From positions 32,389,645-32,453,644 of the forward strand of contig CM055100.1 of the NCBI GenBank assembly GCA_029204225.1: DNA of 64,000 nt, given 5' to 3'. The notes beneath the pieces are model-generated. The model saw only the letters and a program-made list of their open reading frames with translations, was not told the origin of the DNA and searched no databases. Source of the stretch: Diphasiastrum complanatum. Its lineage: Eukaryota > Streptophyta > Lycopodiopsida > Lycopodiales > Lycopodiaceae. This document shows positions 57,816 to 64,000 of the stretch, one piece after another. The position numbers and the translations under genes were made by a program. Every line of letters starts with the position of its first letter. Position 1 is the first letter of the stretch.

Positions 57816-58335
57816 TCGCGACATGCAGAGCTACAAGGAGCGCTCTATGTACCTACGTTGAGAAAAGCTCTACTTTCTGTGTCGAGGATAGTGGATCTTG
57901 GAATACGAGTTCTATTCGATGGGAATGCATGCCGAATGATAGATCGAATAAGCTGTTGACTGTCAGATCAATACAATGTAATCTATATCAAGCAAAAATC
58001 ATTAGCAGCTACGATAGCATACTAAATGCATCCGAAAGTGAGAACCATCTCTAGCATAGACGTATGTTTCATCACACCTGCATATACACACAATACAATG
58101 GCGTAGCAGAAAGACGAAACATGACGCTTGTGGAAGGAGCAAAGTGCATGATGGCTCAAGCACAATTGCCAAGTTAGTTTTGGGATGAAGCAATTGCAGT
58201 TGCAGTTCATCTATCGAATCAATCAATAACAACAACCCTGGAAAATAAGACGTCATGCGAAATGTGGACAGGTGAAAATCCCGATCTATCGTATGTACGA
58301 GTGTTTGGATGTGCAACATACATGCACGTATTGTG
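57816..58335 (+). pseudogene. Copia-H protease-integrase fragment
   Basis: GALYVPTLRKALLSVSRI and VDLGIRVLF (57833-57920) are nearly the same as the copia-G protease end (GALYVPSLRKDLLSVSKM). Integrase pieces follow in broken frames: YNGVAERRNMTLVEGAKCMM (near 58095), then FGCATYMH near 58310. The intervening integrase core is deleted. It is cut at 58335 by a copia-F-type LTR fragment. Confidence 0.75.
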
Positions 58336-58585
58336 AGAAATTTCAACTAGTTTTGCTATTTTGGTCATACTTGTATATTTGGCAATTGAGGCCAATTTTT
58401 GTATTAGACTTAGAGTTTGACTTTTCAAAGTTATATTAGTCTAAAAGCATTTGAATAAACACTTTTGAAAAGTGTGGCAAACTATAGAACACGAGTTTTG
58501 GAGAGATTAAATTTGAGGAGTAGAGACATTGAATCTAGTCACAAAAATAGTAAGGTTTTCATTATGGAGAAAAACCAAAGTTTAT
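58336..58585 (+). repeat. Copia-F-family LTR fragment
   Basis: Aligns with 28458-28690 (shared ctattttggtcata.ttgt, caattgaggccaatttt, agagacattgaatctagt blocks). Only the U3 portion is present. Confidence 0.8.
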
Positions 58586-58600
58586 CTAGTTATAGTTGAT

Positions 58601-58720
58601 GTAATGAGCATCCGACTACTCCTCGCCTATGCTACAAAATACGATCTAGAGATACATCAGATTGATGTCAAAACAATCTTCCTCCACGGAGAATGTGTAG
58701 CATTGAAGATGTTCTACCTA
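58601..58720 (+). pseudogene. Copia RT fragment
   Basis: MSIRLLLAYATKYDLEIHQ and IDVKTIFLHGE are the start of a copia RT (compare copia-G NIQLLLACATQ, IHQIDVK). Probably the continuation of copia-H beyond the LTR fragment. Confidence 0.75.
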
Positions 58721-58910
58721 TGGAGTAGCTCTACTAGTCCTAGTTTCTAGATGCATATTACTTTTTTTTTTCTAGACATAGACATTGAATTGAGGTGCAG
58801 ATCGGCTCAGACGATGATGTAGATATTCCACACAAATATCGAGACTAGAGACAATGTCAATGGACCTTGAGACTTTTTGCACCACAGGCTAGCCATCAAT
58901 GTAGATCTAG

Positions 58911-58913
58911 TCA

Positions 58914-58954
<41 letters not shown>

Positions 58955-58984
58955 AACTCATCATGGACAACCATATGAAATGGC

Positions 58985-59031
<47 letters not shown>

Positions 59032-59068
59032 AACTCATCATGGACAACCATATGAAATGGCAACACCT
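58911..59068. repeat. Duplicated (AC)n microsatellite block
   Basis: Two AC tracts (58915-58953 and 58986-59029) are each followed by the same 36-bp segment (actcaactcatcatgg...gaaatggcaaca). The whole block of about 75 bp is duplicated in tandem. Confidence 0.95.
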
Positions 59069-59299
59069 TCCATTTCATCTAATTTTCAACCATCACTCTA
59101 GACTTATAGGGATCATAGATAATCATCACCATCATTATAATTACTACTTATTGACATGTTTGACGCAACAGCTGGTGAATATGATGATGAAGGTTGTGAT
59201 GTACAAGCCAATGAATCAAACAAAAATGATTTTGGATATGTGGAACTTAGTGATTGTGAGTCCGAAACAACTTGAAGGGTCTTCTCTTTAAGCGTGGCA

Positions 59300-59740
59300 A
59301 AGTGTTTTTTTTTTTTCACTTGCAGAATATAGGCTGTCATGCAAAAGCAAAATAGAAAAACTTGTTTGTGGACAATATTTTGCTACAAGCTTTTGGATGA
59401 TATAACTATGGGCTTTTTTGTACTTGAATGATGCTAAGAAATGTGTATGTTCAAAATGCTCTTCTTTTGCTCAGATTATGTGAGATGTTGTTAGATTATG
59501 TTTTTAATAGCTGATTTCTAAAATGCTATTACATAATGGGAAGGTAATAAATGTTGTTTAATATGCATTGTGCTATTTTATGAAGTGATCATGAAACACT
59601 TACAATTATAGTTATATACTTACATAGTTGTAGGTCGGAACATTACATAGTTATAAATGTGTTCTAGCGGTTAGGAAGTTACTCATAAATAAATGCTTTT
59701 ACATAGTTAGAGCTGAAAGGAAGTTATTCATAGATGTGTG
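59300..59740. other. Intergenic: no gene seen
   Basis: AT-rich sequence with no recognisable coding or RNA feature, upstream of the 105-bp array. Confidence 0.5.
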
Positions 59741-59745
59741 TGTTG

Positions 59746-60290
59746 ATTTACTTATAGTTGATTTATTACAATTAGGGTTAGGATTTGAATTTTAGGGTCA
59801 TGGTCTAAAATATAGGCTTGGGGATCATAAAATAGCCATGTAGTGAGCTAATTCACTTATAGTTGATTTGCTATAGTAAGGGTTAGGATTTGAATCTTAG
59901 GGTTATGGTATGAATTTTAGGGTTTGGGGATCATAAGATAGCCTATATTGAGCTGATTTACTTATAGCTAATTTGTTACAATTAGGGTTAGGGTTTAAAC
60001 TATAGGGTGAAGGACTAAATTTTAGGGTTCGGGGATCATAAAATAGCCATGTAATGAGTTTATTTAGTTATAGTCGATTTGTTAAAGTTAGGATTAAGAC
60101 AACATGTGTTTGGACATGTTGATGTGGCACGACACATGTCGTGCACATATTCATCGGTGGTATGTATACCATCTCCGTGTTAAGCGCGTATTGGTCGACT
60201 AAACTTTTTCCAAAATAGTGAGAACATATCATATTAGGTGAGAGTTATAGGGTTAAGGCCTAAATTTTAGGGTTTGGGGAGCCATATAGT
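59746..60290. repeat. 105-bp tandem array with a palindrome-bearing interruption
   Basis: Units begin with cttatag(t)tgattt at 59751, 59856, 59961 and 60066, exactly 105 bp apart, and contain attagggttagg and ttagggtt.ggggatcataa.atagcc. The fourth unit is interrupted from about 60104 to 60235 by unrelated sequence with two palindromes (gcacgacacatgtcgtgc at 60127-60144; tggtatgtatacca at 60158-60171). It resumes at about 60240. The array ends at the HARBI1-like gene's 5' side. Confidence 0.88.
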
Positions 60291-60363
60291 GAGGTGTTGG
60301 GGTTGGAGAGGGAGAGAGATGTGGTTGTTTTTTATTTTCTCTGATTTTGGAGATCGAAGGCAG

Positions 60364-61641
60364 ATGGATCCCGCTCTGGTGCTCATGCTCTCGAGCTTGC
60401 TGCAGCTACAACAATCCCTCGACGCTCCCCTTCTCGCAACGTCCACCACGAGCGCTCCCCTGCTCTTCTTCACACTCATGGCCGTGCTCGCACATGCAGT
60501 GGCCATCTTTTCCCAGGAAGAGGAGGATGAGGAGGAGGCCCATTCCCCCTCTGTTCTGCCGGCTGACAACCCTTTCCGCAGCCTCATCAACGAGCAAATG
60601 TGGTGTCTGGATCCAAGCATTCGTGACAGCCAGTGGCGCCGTGCCTACGGGATCTCATATCCCCTGTTTATTACTCTCGTTGAGGAATTGAAACCCTATA
60701 TCAATGGCAAGACTTGCAATATGCTCCCTGATACTGCTGTTGCCATGGTTCTTTACAGGCTTGCTCATGGACACAGCGTCAGAAGGCTGGCTGCAGAGTA
60801 TGGTACACGACCACGGCTGATCACAAGAATCGCAAATTTAGTCACCAAAGCTCTGGCAACAAAGCTTTACCCTAAGTACGTAACTATACCATGTGGTCAG
60901 GGGCTTTTGAAGACCATCGAGGGTTTCAAAGAGCTCACAGGTCTTCCTAACATGTGTGGTGCTATTGATGGCAGCCACATTAAGATCCATAAGCGGCCCG
61001 AAAAGGAGTATAATCCAGCGCATTATCGATGCCGGCATCACTTTTTTGCAGTTCTTCTTCAGGCTGTTTGCGATCATAGGAAGGTTTTCTGGGATGTGTG
61101 TGTCAAGGCTCCGGGGGCAACGGAAGATGCAACTCACCTGAGAGAGAGTTCACTCTTTAAGAAATTGATTGGTGGTGAGATCCTCCGTGATTCGGTTGTC
61201 AGCATCAGAGGGAACCACATCAGGCCTTATATTGTGGGGGACTGGAGCTACCCCATCTTGTCATTTTTACTTACTCCTTTCACTGCCAGAGGAACCGGAA
61301 CATTAGGGCAAAATCAGTTTGATGCATGTCTGATGAAGGGGAGGACAGTTATTGAGGAAGCTTTGGGAATGCTTAAAGGCAGGTGGCAAATTTTGCAAAA
61401 TCTCAATGTGAGCCTGAATCATGCCCCTCAGACGATTGTTGCCTGCTGTGTTTTACACAACATGTGTATTCTCACAGGGGAGCCTGAATTAGCAATCTTT
61501 CCTGAACCTTGTGAGAATGGGCCGGTCGCAAAACCCCTGGATGGTGAAAAGTCCTTCAATTACTTTGGGGAAAGCACCAGACAAGTCTTGCTTGAGGAGT
61601 TGCAGGAGAAACAGCAACAGCAGCACTTCTTATTTCAATAA
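60364..61641 (+). CDS. HARBI1/ALP1-like nuclease (PIF/Harbinger-derived)
   Basis: An uninterrupted 425-codon, single-exon ORF with higher GC than its surroundings. After a hydrophobic Leu-rich N terminus (residues 1-50) and an acidic stretch (51-60) comes a helical region (HSVRRLAAEYGTRPRLITRI, 137-156) and the DDE_Tnp_4 domain: CGAIDGSHIKIHK with Asp202, APGATEDATHL with Asp255, VGDWSYPILSFLLTPF (291-306), and VIEEALGMLKGRW with the Glu at 331/332, then VACCVLHNMCIL. All catalytic positions seem filled. Plant members are mostly domesticated and some (ALP1) act with Polycomb complexes. I chose ATG at 60364 (MDPALVLMLSSLLQL), which fits relatives; an in-frame ATG at 60274 would add 30 residues. 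No TIRs or MYB-like partner seen. Confidence 0.88.
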   Translation: MDPALVLMLSSLLQLQQSLDAPLLATSTTSAPLLFFTLMAVLAHAVAIFSQEEEDEEEAHSPSVLPADNPFRSLINEQMWCLDPSIRDSQWRRAYGISYPLFITLVEELKPYINGKTCNMLPDTAVAMVLYRLAHGHSVRRLAAEYGTRPRLITRIANLVTKALATKLYPKYVTIPCGQGLLKTIEGFKELTGLPNMCGAIDGSHIKIHKRPEKEYNPAHYRCRHHFFAVLLQAVCDHRKVFWDVCVKAPGATEDATHLRESSLFKKLIGGEILRDSVVSIRGNHIRPYIVGDWSYPILSFLLTPFTARGTGTLGQNQFDACLMKGRTVIEEALGMLKGRWQILQNLNVSLNHAPQTIVACCVLHNMCILTGEPELAIFPEPCENGPVAKPLDGEKSFNYFGESTRQVLLEELQEKQQQQHFLFQ

Positions 61642-62459
61642 TTGGACATTATTGATCAAGTCGAATCCATGGAGGTTCACCAGTAGTGTTCCTTATGCTC
61701 CTTTGGCAGACTGGAATCATTTATGAACCAGTGTTCTCTGTTCTGACTTTTGGACACTCGGAACCATTCTGGAATTAGAAAAAATTACTTTCTTGCTGGA
61801 ACGATGGTCAAGAAAGTATCGGCCAAGATCTTAAGGTGAGACCTAATCTGGTACTTGAACATTCGAAGGTAGTTAAGAGACTTTTTTTTTTTCACAAAGA
61901 ATAAAGTGGCCTTGCTTATCTTATCATTATGTCCTCTAGTAAGATGTCCATATTGCATTCATGCCATTAGCAGAAAGATCAGTTAAGCAGATGCACCGTA
62001 TGGCTTCCAAGATGAATTCGAAGAAGTCAAGGGCTGGTTACAACTACCTTGTAAGTCAAGGGCTGGTTACAACTTTGTTTCCTTTCCATGAGGTTTAGGG
62101 TCCATGACACAAATGGGGATATACAAGAAGAAAAACAAATTCTATAAGTTATGGTTTTGCTGCATACTCGTTTATTAGTTTGTAAAGTGTTTGCAGTTTT
62201 CATGTTGAGATTGGTGAGCTCTTGATTTCAGTATAACACCCGAGTTTGGCAATACATCTTGCATGTTGGTAATGATTAAGATGAAGTTAGTCACAAAACA
62301 GAAGGACTAGAATAGAATGTTATAGTTCCAAGTTGGTTTAGGCAGTAACACCATGTTCTTGACTAAGGATGGCTTTCAGACCAGCAAATATAACATCAAT
62401 TTCAAAAATTGCATCAAAACCTGAGAGACACAAGATAGGAGCTATAGTCTCTTCAACTT
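61642..62459 (+). other. 3' flank of the HARBI1-like gene
   Basis: An AATAAA signal at 61901 could end the transcript. A 22-bp segment (aagtcaagggctggttacaa...) is duplicated at 62024-62045 and 62053-62074. Nothing else recognised. Confidence 0.45.
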
Positions 62460-62680
62460 GTCAAAGGTTGATTGGCATTCAAGGTTTCGAATGCTTTCTA
62501 TCCTCTTTTGATGTAGTCTTTTAACTCTTGGCTCTAATTGGGAAGCAACATTTTTGCAATTACAATGTTCCAACATTCTTTATCCATGAGAATGTTTAAC
62601 ATCTTGAACTTCCAAAGCCTGTAGTTTGTACTATCAATATTACTCAATTCACGCAAGAGACTTCCAATTAGACTAGCCAT
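62460..62680 (-). pseudogene. Copia-K gag N-terminal fragment
   Basis: Minus strand from ATG at 62680: MASLIGSLLRELSNIDSTNY, RLWKFKMLNILMDKECWNIV, then stops. This is the copia gag start, close in pattern to copia-B and copia-E. No LTR or pol is adjacent. Confidence 0.75.
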
Positions 62681-62939
62681 GCTGGAATGCCAAAACAAAG
62701 AAAGGTAAACTTTGAAAATACTCAGGAACTAAGTTGCTATAATAGATTAGGATTTTGAACCCAGCTAGGGTATCATGTCACTTGATGAATACCCAATTGC
62801 TTAATGTTTTTGATCTTGCCACATTGTGTGGCATTGCTCGTGGTTAGGCCCCAATCGTGGCCCTAATGTACCCTAGAAGGACCAATGGCCAGGGTTAGAT
62901 GACCGTTAGTGGCGAGGCACAGGCCACGACAGGTGAGTA

Positions 62940-63110
62940 GGCGACCGCTAGCAACGTGCACAACTCATGTTGCATGATATGTAGATTTGTTGTTTATGGA
63001 CAAAATGAACTTGTAGAGTTCAGCGGGCAATGACTAGGGTTAGCCGATAAGCGACTGGGGTGGGCCACTTGGCCACCCAGACATGACAGAGTATGTGGGT
63101 TACGACTATT
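62940..63110. repeat. Dispersed direct repeat, left copy
   Basis: Shares gtgactaggg/atgactagggttagc..ataagcgactggggtgggcc and acttggccaccca with 63770-63990. The copies are about 850 bp apart. Element type unknown. Confidence 0.7.
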
Positions 63111-63769
63111 TGTGAGTTAGCGTAAGTTAAGACCAGCCTTTGACGTTTGATCACCCTTGCATGGAGGCCAAGTGGCAAATACCCTAGGACCTGAATACTA
63201 GGTAAGAGACATGAAGGTTTACCTGATTCATAGCGCACTTGACAACCCACCAAGATTTCCAGCCCTTGTAAAAGTTTGGTCACATATATTGCATAACATC
63301 TTGTTAACCCTTCATACCTCAATATTTAACCAGCAAATTCCATTTTTTGAAACTTTCCAACCATAAATTAATTAGTTTTTTTGTACAAATGTGAAATTTG
63401 CCTACTACTACCAGTGATTTGAGGTAGTCGAAAGAGAGATATGCTTTTGAAAATTTATGATCATCATAGTTTCAAGGAAGTACCACAATTTGTTTGATCT
63501 TGTTGTACTTTACATTTTCTCTTTCGTTGATCCTTATCACTTTCTTGTTCGTATTTATTTAGACAAAAAAAGATACTGAAAATCAACGTACTAGAGAGAA
63601 AAGAGTGGTAGTGGTGAGAGGAAATGAGAGGCCTATATTCAAAAAGTTAATGATTTTGTAAATTTTGTTGAATTTTCTTTATCCTTTGTTTGTTTTCAAT
63701 CGTTTTGGTTGATTTCTTTTTTTTTGTTACTGAGCGCCAGTAGCAAGCACAACTCACAAGTCACAGCTA
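63111..63769. other. Intergenic: no gene recognised
   Basis: Contains a 100-codon minus ORF (63322-63020, partly in the repeat) without known motifs and otherwise AT-rich sequence. Confidence 0.4.
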
Positions 63770-63990
63770 GTCTAGGCACTTGACGATATCACAGGTCCTT
63801 GGGTGCATCACTGTAGGTGACTCGGCACGCTACTAGTTGTTCTACAAGGCATGTAGATCTGTGGTGTCGGGATCAAGTTAACTTGCAGAGGTTAGTGGTT
63901 AGTGACTAGGGTTAGCTTGTAATAAGCGATCGAGGTGGGCCACTTGGCCACCCAAGGACGACAAAGCATGAGGGTGGTGATCACTAAGTC
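63770..63990. repeat. Dispersed direct repeat, right copy
   Basis: Counterpart of 62940-63110, including gtgactagggttagc and gaggtgggccacttggccaccc. It runs to near the window end and may continue beyond. Confidence 0.7.
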
Positions 63991-64000
63991 ATTACTATTT

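Noticed and set aside
58867-59291. His-Thr repeat ORFs
   Set aside because: They are read from (AC)n microsatellite tracts.

Overview
This is plant nuclear DNA: about 64 kb, AT-rich, and dominated by nested, decayed retroelements with two host genes. The evidence is a plastid-type PRPP synthetase gene with a transit-peptide exon and GT/AG introns, a plant ALP1/HARBI1-like gene, many Ty1/copia elements primed by the initiator-Met tRNA (TGGTATCAGAGC), and an Athila/Tat-type Ty3/gypsy element primed by tRNA-Asp (TGGCGCCGTTGCCGGGGA). Multi-kilobase TE-filled introns and a GIY-YIG Penelope-like element (PLE) suggest a large-genome plant, plausibly a fern, lycophyte or gymnosperm. I cannot name the species.

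1-18.7 kb (minus strand): three exons of a chloroplast ribose-phosphate pyrophosphokinase gene at 18293-18457, 7172-7351 and 1804-2052, with a TATA box near 18630; the 3' half lies left of the window. Intron 1 (10.9 kb) holds a decayed PLE (10451-13471) and copia-B (14.0-16.6 kb). Intron 2 (5.1 kb) holds copia-A, a nested LTR and a MITE-like insertion. The PLE has its GIY-YIG endonuclease at the N terminus, then a CxC linker, then the reverse transcriptase. This is the permuted order of the Naiad/Chlamys clade and not the canonical Penelope order.

18.7-41 kb: tandem repeats, then a scrapyard of copia elements (C, D plus; E minus; F plus with G inserted into it; an LTR; I minus; J plus). Two head-to-head joins occur, at 26.29 and 38.21 kb. 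An 80-bp tRNA-like SINE with a 15-bp target duplication sits in the right LTR of copia-F, and its empty site is preserved in the left LTR.

41-48 kb: a second, inverted fragment of the gypsy accessory ORF, an unrecognised ORF, short satellites, and more than 4 kb of ORF-free, G-poor sequence.

47.9-56.9 kb (plus): a nearly full-length gypsy element: LTR, tRNA-Asp PBS, leader, gag, RNase H-integrase (protease and most of RT deleted), then a long extra ORF (ORF3) with a coiled coil, polypurine tract and truncated 3' LTR. ORF3 is unrecognised, and its C-terminal part recurs at 41.2-41.65 kb.

56.9-64 kb: fragments of copia and gypsy, (CA)n microsatellites, a 105-bp tandem array, an intact intronless HARBI1-like nuclease gene (60364-61641), a copia gag scrap and a dispersed direct repeat. 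Apart from the two host genes, every recognisable coding region is broken.
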